This document shows positions 18,457 through 27,386 of a DNA stretch of 64,000 nt, in pieces (the stretch's first letter is position 1; every line of letters begins with the position of its first letter). A program made the position numbers and the translations under genes. A model generated the notes under the pieces. It made no database searches. It worked only from the letters and a program-made list of their open reading frames with translations, and was not told the DNA's origin. This DNA comes from Verrucomicrobia bacterium LW23 (GTDB lineage: Bacteria > Verrucomicrobiota > Verrucomicrobiia > Methylacidiphilales > UBA1321): the NCBI GenBank assembly GCA_003054695.1, contig QAZA01000025.1:62001-126000 (forward strand). The letters run 5' to 3'.

Positions 18457-21153
18457 CTACCCGGCGCTGATGGACTTACGCAGGCCCATGTACGCCGCGC
18501 TCAGGCAAATACCCATCCAGCCGGCGATGATCAGCGTGCTGGTAAACGCGTAGCCCCAGATGACGCCGCCGCGCTCGGTGCGCGTCAGCACGTCCTCGCG
18601 GCCGATGTAGACGGCGCGGCTGAGGACCTGCTGGCGGCGCTCCGGGCTGAAATTGACGACCCACTGGCGCTTGCGGTTCTTTTCCACCTTTATGGGATCG
18701 TCGTAAATCAGTTTGAGAGAAGAGGTTGTGGCGACGCCGACCGGGATGGTGCCGCCGTCAATCGTTGTCTCCCACCGCAGCGCGCGCTGGCCCATGTAGT
18801 CGAAATCGACCGTAATGTTTTGCCACGCCAGCCCATTGGGGTGGGTGCGCAGCACCATGTGGTCCTTATTAAAAAAGCCCTCAATCGACGGCTTGGCGGT
18901 GGTGGTAAACGGGTTTTGCTCGACCGTCAGCCCGGGCAGGCGAAAGGGGTCTTCCTCCAGGAACTGGGGCACGCGGCTCTGGTTGCTCAGGAGCGGCAGG
19001 TCGGAGTCGGTGGTGAGGGGGGCGATGGGTTCCGACGGTTTATCGCCGTCGGCCCTGTTCAGGAACTGCTGTTGTTCGTAGTGGCGCAAGTCGTTGGTGC
19101 GGGTAAGGAGGTTGATGTGTGTTACCTCCATAAGTCGTTGCGCTGCAGCGCTTGGCATCAGCGCGACAACATGGCGCACCCACGGTTCCATCTCGGCCAG
19201 GCCCACCACAACGCCACCGCCCAGCAATTGCGGGATGAGGATGATCGGAATAAGAAATTGCGCTTGTGTTGCGGAACTGGACAGGGCCGAAACCGCCAGA
19301 CCGATCGTCACGGCGCCCACGCTAATCGCCACAAGCACAACAAGTTGCACGGCAACCTGCTCGGCGGCGGCGCGGCGCATGGCAAAGGCGTCGGACTGCG
19401 CGGACGGGTCGGGTTCGGCGTTCGGATCGCTGTTCGGCTTTGCAGGCTCGCCGGCAAGGAGGGTGAAGATAGGGAAGTGCTTTTGGTTGGGGAAGGTTTC
19501 ACCCGCTGCCTTCGGATGCACCGCGGCAATCGTACAAAGCACAACCACCACAAGCAGAAGGCTTTGCATCGACGTAATTATGCTCCAGAAAAACGTCTTG
19601 CTGGCCAGGTAGGTGGCGCATCCCAGCCCCGCAATCGCCTCGCGCCGGAAGATGTCGATTTCCTTTACGATCTCCTGCGCCGCATTGCTGCAGCCAAACC
19701 AGAGGGCGGAAATGACAGCAAGGAACGAGGCGAGGATGGGGTTGGCTGTCATTACGCCAATCATAAAGCCAATGACAAGTGCCTGGCCAACAAGCACTAA
19801 CAGCGTCATCGGGCTGGCGAACAGCAGTTTGGTGCATCGCATTAGCAGTGTGACAAAATTTCGCACTGCGGAAGTCCGCCGTCGCACCGGCGCGGTGCGC
19901 TTTCGCCCGGCCGCCTCTGGCTCCGGCGGGGGAGGGGGCGGCGGAAAGAACCCGGGCGGTCCTCCGGCAGGCGCAGGAGGCTGGGGCGCAGTGGGTTGCG
20001 CCGCGCCGGCTCCCAGCGCTTCGTCCATCCACGAGCGTGCGCGGGTGGGGCCGGCCGGGCGGGCGGGGGCGGAGGTGCCGGAGGGCGCAAGGTCGACCGG
20101 TGGAGGCGGGATCTCGTTTTTGAGGAGCAGGCTGTAGATCTTGTCCACGCTGTCCACGCCAAAGCGTCGGCGCGAGTCCGACGGGGTGCCCGCGTAGAGG
20201 ATTCCGCCCTTGTGCACAAACCATAACTGGCTGAACAAGTGCACGTTATAGAGAACGTGGGTGGTGCAGATAATCGTGCAGCCGCCGGCGGTGAGGCGTG
20301 CCAGGAGCATCATCAGCTCCGCCTCGCGGGAGGGGTCGAGGCCGGAGGACGGCTCGTCGAGCAGCAGTACTTTGGGCTGATCGATAAGCTGCAAGGCAAT
20401 GCTGGCGCGTTTGCGCTGGCCGCCGGAGAGGTTGCCGACGCGGCGGTTGGCTTGCTCCGTAAGTCCCACGCGCTCAATGGTATGGTCCACCAGGCGCATC
20501 AGCGCCTCGCGACGGTCGCCGCGGCTGCGGCGCAGCTGGGCGGAGTAGATCAGGGCCTGGCGCACGGTCAGCTCGTGGTGCAGCAGATCCTCCTGCGGCA
20601 CGTAGCCGAGGGTGCCGGGCGGGATCGACATGACGTCGTCGCCATTGATGAGCACGCGCCCCGTTTCGGTGCCCCACTGTCCGCATAAGAGCTTGAGCAG
20701 TGTGGACTTACCCATGCCGGAGAGGCCCAGCACGCCAATAAACTCGCCCTGGCCCGCGCGCAGTGTGGCGGGGCTGAAAACGGGCGGCGTTTTGCGGCTG
20801 ATGCTTTCGGCAAGGATGGCGGGAATCGACGCGTCGACGTGGTCCGCGCGTTCCTCCAGCTGGTCGCCCTGATAGATGTAAACCGCTCCGGGCGCAAGAG
20901 TTATGCGGTCGCCCAGGTTAAGCAGAATGCCAGCCTGGGGGCAGGGCGCGTTGTTGACGATGCAGCGCGCGAGGGGCACGGCGCGGTGGACGCTGCCTTC
21001 TGGCTCCAGCCACAGGTGCTCCTGGTAAACGGCGCGCGTGTCGTCGGCAATGTCGGCGCGGCGCACGCCTGTGGTGTTGCGGAGCGTCTGCTGATGATTA
21101 TCCCCCGTGGGGCAACCGATAACGATAGGCGAGCCGTGGGACAGGTAGATCAT
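18457..21153 (-). CDS. FHA-like/ABC ATPase/ABC-2 permease fusion (ABCG-type)
   Basis: The 898-residue protein begins with about 100 residues that look like a forkhead-associated fold: VIG near the start, a QEHLWLEPEG strand, then NNAP and LGDRITLAPG before VYIYQ. The canonical phosphothreonine-contacting Arg and Ser are not obvious. An ABC domain follows: Walker A GLSGMGKSTLL (about 139), LSGGQRKR (about 241), Walker B LLLDEPSSGLDP (about 265). After a Pro-rich linker (about 360-425) comes an ABC-2 permease with about six helices and a large loop near residues 670-850. FHA-ABC-ABC2 fusions are known and usually sit beside Ser/Thr kinases, as here. The substrate is unknown. Confidence 0.88.
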   Translation of the reverse strand: MIYLSHGSPIVIGCPTGDNHQQTLRNTTGVRRADIADDTRAVYQEHLWLEPEGSVHRAVPLARCIVNNAPCPQAGILLNLGDRITLAPGAVYIYQGDQLEERADHVDASIPAILAESISRKTPPVFSPATLRAGQGEFIGVLGLSGMGKSTLLKLLCGQWGTETGRVLINGDDVMSIPPGTLGYVPQEDLLHHELTVRQALIYSAQLRRSRGDRREALMRLVDHTIERVGLTEQANRRVGNLSGGQRKRASIALQLIDQPKVLLLDEPSSGLDPSREAELMMLLARLTAGGCTIICTTHVLYNVHLFSQLWFVHKGGILYAGTPSDSRRRFGVDSVDKIYSLLLKNEIPPPPVDLAPSGTSAPARPAGPTRARSWMDEALGAGAAQPTAPQPPAPAGGPPGFFPPPPPPPEPEAAGRKRTAPVRRRTSAVRNFVTLLMRCTKLLFASPMTLLVLVGQALVIGFMIGVMTANPILASFLAVISALWFGCSNAAQEIVKEIDIFRREAIAGLGCATYLASKTFFWSIITSMQSLLLVVVVLCTIAAVHPKAAGETFPNQKHFPIFTLLAGEPAKPNSDPNAEPDPSAQSDAFAMRRAAAEQVAVQLVVLVAISVGAVTIGLAVSALSSSATQAQFLIPIILIPQLLGGGVVVGLAEMEPWVRHVVALMPSAAAQRLMEVTHINLLTRTNDLRHYEQQQFLNRADGDKPSEPIAPLTTDSDLPLLSNQSRVPQFLEEDPFRLPGLTVEQNPFTTTAKPSIEGFFNKDHMVLRTHPNGLAWQNITVDFDYMGQRALRWETTIDGGTIPVGVATTSSLKLIYDDPIKVEKNRKRQWVVNFSPERRQQVLSRAVYIGREDVLTRTERGGVIWGYAFTSTLIIAGWMGICLSAAYMGLRKSISAG

Positions 21154-21250
21154 GTGGTCCGTGTCGGGATGGTGTGTTGTCGCGAGCGCGGCGATGTATG
21201 GAAGATGTTGGTGATGAAGAAGATGTGCTGATCTGAAGTTTCGGCTTGGA

Positions 21251-23632
21251 TCAGTCGGCGCTGGTCCACTCCTCCCAGTAATGCTCGGTCATCATCTTGA
21301 CGCGGGGCTGGGGCAGCTGGTCCGCCGCGTAGAGGCGCTCGGAGCGGCTCCAGGTGCCTTCGGTTACCCGCGGGCCCTGGCCGGATTTGCTCGCGCCTTC
21401 GCGCAAGTTCTTGTCGCGCTGCTGCTTATAAAGGGTGGCGTAGGATGGCTTGTCAGCGCGGGTCGGCCCGCTTTCGTAGTGGGGCGAGGCCGGAGTGTGG
21501 GGAGCGCGAATCGGCACCGCCGGGCGGCCACCGGGCGCGCGGGGCAGGATATTGCGGAGCCGGTTGCGCGGCGTATCGGCGGGTTGCGCGGGGGTGGCGC
21601 TGGAACCACTCCGCGTGGTGGGCTGTGTGGGTTGGGCGGTGGGAGCCGATGCGGCGGGCGCGTCCGAGGAGGTGCGTGGCGACTCTGAATCGGCCGGGGA
21701 GGTGGAGGAAGTGGAGGGGGCGGAAGCCGGAGTCGTAACGGGCGCGCCGCTGTTGGAGGGGGATGCGGGCGTTGCGGATGCCGGGGCCGGGCTATCTGCC
21801 TGCGCATGTGCGGGTTGCGCGGAAGTCGGTGCGGGGGGATTTACGTCGTTGATCTCCCAGACAATCTTGCTGTTTCCATCGTTGCCCGTGGCGGTTATGA
21901 CAATCTGGCGTCGCTGTTGCTCGCCTTTCACTTCCAGCTCCATTGTTACGGCGCCGGCGTCCTTGCCGGCGGTTTGGCGGATTCTCTCCTGGGCGCCCAT
22001 GCGCATCAGGTCGGGCAGCTTCAGGGTTTTGCTCTGTGTGACGGGGGGCGCTGGCTGCGGCTGGGGGGCGCTGGACCGGGTTTGCTGCTGGGCCTGGCGG
22101 CGTTCCTCGGCGGCGGCCGCTTCCCGCTCGCGTTCTCTGAGGCGGTCTTCCGCCTCCTGGCGATGCTTCAGAGTTTGCTCGGCAAGACGCTCGTCGGCTT
22201 CGGATTTTTCTTTGCGAAGCTTCTCTAACTCGTTGCCAACGGCCATTTTACCCATCAGGCTCCAGCCCAGCAGCGCGGCCATGGCCAGCATGGCCAGGCA
22301 TGCGGCCACGATTCCTCCCGCTAACCAGTAGCGCCAACCTGTTGCGGTGGAGGGGGATGCAGCCTGAGGAGGGGCGGCGTCGATCGCATCGTCGTCGGAG
22401 TCGGCCTCGGGCGCTGCGTTCCGCGCATTGGCCGGAGGCGCCGCGGCTGCCTTGCCCTGGGTTGTGCGTAGCGATGCCGCGAGGGCGGTAGCGGTAGGGA
22501 GGGGCGCCGAGGCCGCGTTGGCGAGAGAAATTGGACCGGATGCATGTCCTGGCGCGCCTGGCCTTGGCTGGGGCACAGGCGCGTGGGCGGCGGCCGGGCG
22601 GGGCGGGATGGCCGCTGCTCCGGAGGCGTGCGCGGTGCGGGGCGCCGTGCCCCAGCGCAGGCTGGCGGGTGCGGGGCTGGACGTAAGCACAAGCGCCCCG
22701 GCGGCGGCCGGGGAGGGGGCGTCGGGCGGCGCGGCATCCACCTGCACTATCACCATGGTGGTGTCGTCGTCGTCCAGCACGATGGGGGATTTGGGGCCGC
22801 GATAGCGCTGCACAAAGTCCACAAAGTCAGCCTGTTGCGTGATGGCGAGCAGGCTGTTCCAGGCTTTGCCGTGCATCTCGGTGCGCTCCTCCCAGCAGGT
22901 GGCTATCCACTTGGCCAGGGCGTCGGTGGCCAGCAAAAAGAGGTCGCCCGGCTGCACGTCGCCGTGCACGGGCACGGCTTCGGGCAGTTTGCTGAGGTTC
23001 TCGACCGGGTAGCTGCGCAGGGCCTGGGTAAACTTGCCAAACTCGGCGGCGGACATCGCGGGGTGCGACGTAAGCTTTTGCTGCCGAAGGACAAACATAC
23101 AGGAGTCCCCTACAATGGTGGCTTCCCAGCGGGGTTGGGGCGCCTCAAAAAACTCCACGGCAACCAGGGTGGATGCCGCGGGGCGGCGCTCCATAATGTT
23201 GTTGTTGTACACCCAGGAGAGGTTGCTGCCGGCGGCGCGCAGGCTTTGCTGCAGGGCGTCGATGCCGGCCTTCCAGCGTTGTTGCGGCACCTCCAGCCAC
23301 TCGGCCCAGTCTCGCGCGGTGACGACCCGGGTAGTGCCGCCGGGCTGCGTGCCGGTGGGGGGCGGCGGGCCGGCTTCCAGAAATTTATCGGCCAGCGCCT
23401 GGGCCCATATCCACGGCACAAAGCTGCTGCCGGAGCCATCAGCCACGCAGGCCCGCACGGTCGCCTCGCCGGGCGTGGCGGCGGAGGGGCCGGCGCCGCG
23501 CTGCGCCACCACGTAGGCGTCCTGCGTTTTGTCCTCGGCGGTGTCCGGGCTGGGCACGCGGAAGGCGCGGAACCGGTAGACGAGCCGCTGCCCGGGCGTG
23601 GCAGGCGCCTGCGTGGGGGTGGGGGATGTCAT
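21251..23632 (-). CDS. Membrane-anchored PP2C-like protein phosphatase
   Basis: Residues 1-300 look like a divergent PP2C (PPM) phosphatase: TQDAYVV, CVADGSGSS (for DGxGG), GDSCMFVLR, GDLFLLATDALAKWI and DDDDTTMVIVQVD. These supply the usual metal-binding aspartates. An Ala/Pro-rich linker (310-430), one transmembrane helix (434-459), a charged coiled coil (465-520) and a long Ser/Pro/Thr-rich C-terminal region with a folded patch near 540-600 follow, to residue 793. It is the expected partner that would reverse phosphorylation by the nearby kinases. The vWA gene is 28 bases upstream, so they are probably co-transcribed. E. coli YegK is a smaller relative by context. Confidence 0.8.
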   Translation of the reverse strand: MTSPTPTQAPATPGQRLVYRFRAFRVPSPDTAEDKTQDAYVVAQRGAGPSAATPGEATVRACVADGSGSSFVPWIWAQALADKFLEAGPPPPTGTQPGGTTRVVTARDWAEWLEVPQQRWKAGIDALQQSLRAAGSNLSWVYNNNIMERRPAASTLVAVEFFEAPQPRWEATIVGDSCMFVLRQQKLTSHPAMSAAEFGKFTQALRSYPVENLSKLPEAVPVHGDVQPGDLFLLATDALAKWIATCWEERTEMHGKAWNSLLAITQQADFVDFVQRYRGPKSPIVLDDDDTTMVIVQVDAAPPDAPSPAAAGALVLTSSPAPASLRWGTAPRTAHASGAAAIPPRPAAAHAPVPQPRPGAPGHASGPISLANAASAPLPTATALAASLRTTQGKAAAAPPANARNAAPEADSDDDAIDAAPPQAASPSTATGWRYWLAGGIVAACLAMLAMAALLGWSLMGKMAVGNELEKLRKEKSEADERLAEQTLKHRQEAEDRLREREREAAAAEERRQAQQQTRSSAPQPQPAPPVTQSKTLKLPDLMRMGAQERIRQTAGKDAGAVTMELEVKGEQQRRQIVITATGNDGNSKIVWEINDVNPPAPTSAQPAHAQADSPAPASATPASPSNSGAPVTTPASAPSTSSTSPADSESPRTSSDAPAASAPTAQPTQPTTRSGSSATPAQPADTPRNRLRNILPRAPGGRPAVPIRAPHTPASPHYESGPTRADKPSYATLYKQQRDKNLREGASKSGQGPRVTEGTWSRSERLYAADQLPQPRVKMMTEHYWEEWTSAD

Positions 23633-23660
23633 GAGGCAGTGCGGTGGCGGGTGGACGTAC

Positions 23661-24458
23661 TTACTGAGGCGTTGAGGCGAAGATGAGGAGCTTAAGGAAC
23701 TCCGAAGGCGACGCGTTGAACAGAAAGCCGCGCGCGCCCGGCTGCGGATCGCAGTCCGCCTGCCGGGCGCTGCGCATCAGCGGCGGGGGCAGGGGGCTGC
23801 TGATGCTGAAGAGAAAGCTGGCAAACTGGTTGTGGCGAAACAGGTCGTCGGAGGCCGGGTAGAGGATCTCCTTGCCCTCCGTGGCGGCGGCGATGTGCAC
23901 GTTAAAGAGCAGCACGTTGCCGTCGTTGGTGCCCAGGTTGCGAAGGCGCTCGGCCGCTTTGGATGCGGCGGCGTAACTGTTTGGCGCGCCGTCGGTTATG
24001 TTAACGACGATGGGCGGAAAAGCGTTCTCCATGCCTTCCTCGCTCAGCTTGAGTTTGCATAGGTCGTAGATGGCGTCGAACGCTTTATCCATAGGCGTGC
24101 GCCCGCGGGCGCGGGGCTTGACCCACACGGGCTGTTCCTCCTGCCAGGAGCCCATGCTAAATACTTGAATCTCAACGGTATCGCCCACTTTGGCAGCCAC
24201 ATCGCTCACCAGGCCGTGCACGTGCTCGTTCAGGAAGGCTTCCTGCCCGCGGTCGCTCTCGCCGTAGGAGATGACGCTGAGAAAGCAGCGGTCGCGGATC
24301 TCGTCTCCGTTGATGCAGCGGTTGATGAGCTCCGCAATAGCTTTGTTGATGCCCTGCGCCGCAAATTCTGCCTTGGATGTGCCTTCAAAATAGGGCTCGG
24401 CCATCGAGAGGGATGTGTCGAGAAGAAAGCAGATAAGCCCGGGGCACCGGGCGCTCAT
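23661..24458 (-). CDS. TerY-like von Willebrand factor A domain protein
   Basis: A 265-residue cytoplasmic protein consisting of one vWA domain. The metal-ion-dependent adhesion site is intact: DTSLS (Asp14, Ser16, Ser18) and a later Asp in VNITDGAPNS. The LICFLLDTSLSM start and the SYGESDRG and TPMDKAFDAI segments are typical of TerY/YegL proteins. I prefer the ATG at 24458 (MSARCPGL) because the fold starts at once; an in-frame ATG at 24479 would add seven residues. vWA-PP2C-kinase neighbourhoods define the TerY-P triad, thought to form a metal-dependent scaffold for phosphorylation signalling. Confidence 0.88.
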   Translation of the reverse strand: MSARCPGLICFLLDTSLSMAEPYFEGTSKAEFAAQGINKAIAELINRCINGDEIRDRCFLSVISYGESDRGQEAFLNEHVHGLVSDVAAKVGDTVEIQVFSMGSWQEEQPVWVKPRARGRTPMDKAFDAIYDLCKLKLSEEGMENAFPPIVVNITDGAPNSYAAASKAAERLRNLGTNDGNVLLFNVHIAAATEGKEILYPASDDLFRHNQFASFLFSISSPLPPPLMRSARQADCDPQPGARGFLFNASPSEFLKLLIFASTPQ

Positions 24459-24583
24459 AGTTGCGGAGTAATTGTGCATAAGGTGCGATGTGATAGGGCT
24501 TTAAGCTTAAGTGACGTAGTTTGTAGACGGTTGGCAAAGAAAAGTTGCTGGAAAAAGCGCCGCGTCGCAGGCGATGCGGGGCG

Positions 24584-26125
24584 CTATTTATACATCCGTG
24601 CGAATTCCTCCATCACCTGATCGAACGACGAGGCTTTTTGTGCGCCGGCGCCGCCCGGGGCCTTGTAGGGCGGTGGTGGCGGCGGTACTTTGCGTGGCGC
24701 GGCGGGGCTTGCTGCTACCGGCGCCGGTTTTGCAGGAGGCTGGGCGGGAACGGGTTGCGTTTGCACCGGCGCCGGCGCGGGGGGTGGAGCGGCTGCCGGC
24801 TTTGCGGGACCGGCAGGCGCGGGCGTGGGTGTGGGAGCGGCGGCAGACGTCGCCGGCGCCACAGGCGCAGCAGCGCCGAACTTCGCGGCCCATTCGTCGG
24901 CCTTCTGCTTGAAGTTGCCTGTCTTGGGCTTGATCTTGCCCTTTAGCGGCCAGGCGTCGATTGGCTTGTCGCGCACGACGGGCTGTGCCGGCGTGGGCGC
25001 GACGGGCGGCTCCTGTGTCGGAAGCTCCGCGGCAGGCGCAGCAGCCGGTGCCGTGGGCGTGTGGATGGGCGTCGGATGTGTCGGCGCAACCTGCTGCGCA
25101 ACAATAGGTTCGGCCTCCATGGGCGGTGGGGGCGGCGGGGGGAAGAACGAATCTGCCTCGGCGGGGGCGCTTGCGGCGGGCACAGCGGCGGGCGCAGCCA
25201 CAGGCACCGGAGGCGGCGTGGCGCCCCGCGTGCGGGGGGTGAGCTGCGCGGGCGGCGCCGCAGGTGCCAGCTCGCTTGCCGCCGCGCCGGCACCTGCCGA
25301 GGCGTAGACGGTGGGGTGGGCCATTCGCTCAACGGACATCTCCAGTACGCCGGCCAGAAAGTCCGTCCACGGCATCGCCTCCGCGTGAGAGGCGCGGGCA
25401 AAGGTGGTGTCGAGCAGCTCCTTCTCTTTCTCGCCAAACTCGGGCGGGATGGAGACGTGCTCCGTTTCGCCGCCGGTGACTTTGCAGAAAAGCTCGGCGA
25501 TAGGCGCGGAATAGTCGTTGAGCGCGGCGCCCATGGGCGCGGTAAACATGGGGCGAAAGCCGGCGTTGTGCGAGCTGGGGCAGAGGTCCGGGCTCAGCCG
25601 CAGCAGCAGGGTGCCGTCCGGCGCTGCGTCCACCTGAATGTCCGACGCGCACAGTTGCAGGGCGGGGCATTGCTTTTGCCCGGCGGCCTCCATGGTGGCG
25701 CAATAGCGTATGGCCAGCTGCGCCACCTGTTGCATCAGCCGGCGGCCGGTGGGGATGTCGAAACGGCCGTTGGGTTGCTCGCCGCGAACGTCCCACAGGC
25801 TGCGGCCCACGGGGCGTTGCACGCGCAGGGCCACGCAGTCCTCGGTGCTTTGCACGGCGATGGGGCAGAGGAAATGGGGATCGCCGGCCATGGGGGCCAT
25901 GTGGCGCACCATGTCGCTCAGCACGCGCTCCCACAGGGCAATGCGGGGCTCGCCCCTCGCAAAGCGCATCAGCCACACCTGCTCGGGGGGCTCCGAGGCA
26001 GCGCCGGAGACGACGCGGAATGTCTCCCACCCGGTAAGGCACGTGGGGTGCACGCGCTCAAAGTGATGGTCCCGAGGCCGGTAGCGAAACGCCTCCTTAA
26101 GTGCGGGAGGAAATACGTTGTTCAT
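24584..26125 (-). CDS. Pseudokinase-like protein with Pro/Ala-rich C-terminus
   Basis: The 513-residue protein has a protein-kinase-like N-terminal half by overall pattern: a beta-rich lobe to about residue 95, then RPVGRSLWD, a helix GRRLMQQVAQLAIRY and a segment LQLCASDIQVD where HGDLxxxN is expected. The catalytic Asp/Asn and the DFG-type Asp are not recognisable (RLSPDL follows), so catalysis is unlikely. From about residue 285 it is very Pro/Ala-rich, with a short conserved-looking KGKIKPKTGNFKQKADEW patch near 400 and a C-terminal helix ASSFDQVMEEFARMYK. It is cytoplasmic. It is next to the vWA gene in the minus-strand block. The kinase relation is inferred by eye. Confidence 0.7.
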   Translation of the reverse strand: MNNVFPPALKEAFRYRPRDHHFERVHPTCLTGWETFRVVSGAASEPPEQVWLMRFARGEPRIALWERVLSDMVRHMAPMAGDPHFLCPIAVQSTEDCVALRVQRPVGRSLWDVRGEQPNGRFDIPTGRRLMQQVAQLAIRYCATMEAAGQKQCPALQLCASDIQVDAAPDGTLLLRLSPDLCPSSHNAGFRPMFTAPMGAALNDYSAPIAELFCKVTGGETEHVSIPPEFGEKEKELLDTTFARASHAEAMPWTDFLAGVLEMSVERMAHPTVYASAGAGAAASELAPAAPPAQLTPRTRGATPPPVPVAAPAAVPAASAPAEADSFFPPPPPPPMEAEPIVAQQVAPTHPTPIHTPTAPAAAPAAELPTQEPPVAPTPAQPVVRDKPIDAWPLKGKIKPKTGNFKQKADEWAAKFGAAAPVAPATSAAAPTPTPAPAGPAKPAAAPPPAPAPVQTQPVPAQPPAKPAPVAASPAAPRKVPPPPPPYKAPGGAGAQKASSFDQVMEEFARMYK

Positions 26126-26280
26126 GGCGACGGGTAGAATGATGGAGCGAAAGGGAAGGTGTGGAAAGGAGAAACAACCACGAAGAACACGATCGCAACG
26201 CGCAATCTGGCAAAGAAATGCGGGGCTGGGCGAGGCCCGGCGCTGGCCAACGTATTTCTCGCCGCTTTCTCCCCCTTTGT

Positions 26281-26316
26281 CCCCCCTCAGAGGCTTATAT
26301 CCCCCTTAGAGCGAGA
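26281..26316. repeat. Half copy related to the inverted repeat at 32143-32271
   Basis: This stretch (CCCTCAGAGGCTTATATCCC then CCTTAGAGCG) aligns with one arm of the 32143-32271 inverted repeat, sharing GGCTT, TCCCCCTTAG and the C-rich start. It lies in the 251-base gap upstream of the pseudokinase-like gene. Confidence 0.5.
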
Positions 26317-26376
26317 CATTCCGTGAAGACGCATAGCATGCGGAGGGATATGGCGAAAGTGGAGGCTTGTCAGCGG

Positions 26377-27369
26377 TCAGCGCGCTTGTTCGGGCAAGCT
26401 GGGCTTTCTGCTTTTCTCTTTTCCGCCCGGTGCGGCCGGCTTTTCCACTTTCTGCGCGTTGCGCACATCGGGCGCCGCGTCGAGATGGGCCGGCATCTTT
26501 GGCGCTACGCTGGGGGGATCCTTGACGCCGGTGAGGCGGTAGACTTCGGCTTCCGTCGTGCGTGTCGTCAGCAGCCCGGCCAGGTATTTGTCGGTTTTGG
26601 GAAGGTCCAGCACGGATTGCAGGGCCTCGACATTCTCCAGGCGGCTGAACAGAACGCGTTGCACCTTATAGAATTCCACCTCTTTTTCCCCATACCCCAT
26701 CTTCAGGTTCGAGGACCAGAACCGCACCATCCTCACCGGCTCGCCGCCGCCCTCGGGCCGCACCACGCGGGTGCCCAGGTACACCACGCTGTGGCCGGAT
26801 TCCTTGCCGCCGATCTCCCGCGTCCACCAGATCTTCATGAAGTCGCCGGGGCGCGCCTCTTTCCAGGCGCTGAAGTTGCGGCCCAGGCGAAGCTCGTGGA
26901 ACAGGCGCGCGGTGCCCGGGCCGTTGGCGTTCCAGCGGCCCCACACGCCCGTACCGTCGGGCTGCGCGCGCACGGGCAGGGCGTTCAGCTGCTCGCGCGT
27001 CAGCGTCAGGCGCCCCGCGGCGATGCATTGCTGCACGACGTCCAGAAACACGTGGTACGTGGCGCCGGAGCAGAAGCTGGGCTGCGCCGTCTCGGGCCGC
27101 AGCTCCAGCTGGGGCAGCGCGGTGCCGTCCGTCAGGGTTATGGAGCCGCGCAACGCCATCGCGCCCGGCTTGCGCGCATCGTACCCGCCGCCGGACGGCA
27201 TGCGCCGCACAGCGGCCAGAATCATCGCGTTGTAATCCGTTGCGGTTTCCCCCATCGGGGCCTGCGTCTGCGCATGCAGCTGCAGCGGCGCGGCAACGGC
27301 AAAAAGCGCTCCGCCCAAGGCGGCGGCAGTGACGACGAGTCGGAGGAGTCGGCAGAGGATTATTGACAT
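26377..27369 (-). CDS. Secreted NlpC/P60- or CHAP-like cysteine enzyme
   Basis: The 330-residue product has an N-terminal signal peptide (hydrophobic 8-28, likely cleavage near LHAQ, residue 34). The mature part shows a papain-like Cys/His pattern: Cys100 in PSFCSGATYHVF, RPGDFMKIWW, then His193 in SGHSVVYLG and a polar residue in RFWSSN. That order (Cys, RPGD, GHxxxYLG) is characteristic of NlpC/P60 and CHAP amidases/peptidases that cut cell-wall peptides, but the sequence is divergent. The C-terminus is Pro/Lys-rich. It lies 17 bases downstream of the Ig-like kinase gene and is probably co-transcribed with it. It would act in the periplasm or at the cell wall. Confidence 0.65.
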   Translation of the reverse strand: MSIILCRLLRLVVTAAALGGALFAVAAPLQLHAQTQAPMGETATDYNAMILAAVRRMPSGGGYDARKPGAMALRGSITLTDGTALPQLELRPETAQPSFCSGATYHVFLDVVQQCIAAGRLTLTREQLNALPVRAQPDGTGVWGRWNANGPGTARLFHELRLGRNFSAWKEARPGDFMKIWWTREIGGKESGHSVVYLGTRVVRPEGGGEPVRMVRFWSSNLKMGYGEKEVEFYKVQRVLFSRLENVEALQSVLDLPKTDKYLAGLLTTRTTEAEVYRLTGVKDPPSVAPKMPAHLDAAPDVRNAQKVEKPAAPGGKEKSRKPSLPEQAR

Positions 27370-27386
27370 GGGTGGTGCAGAGAGAG

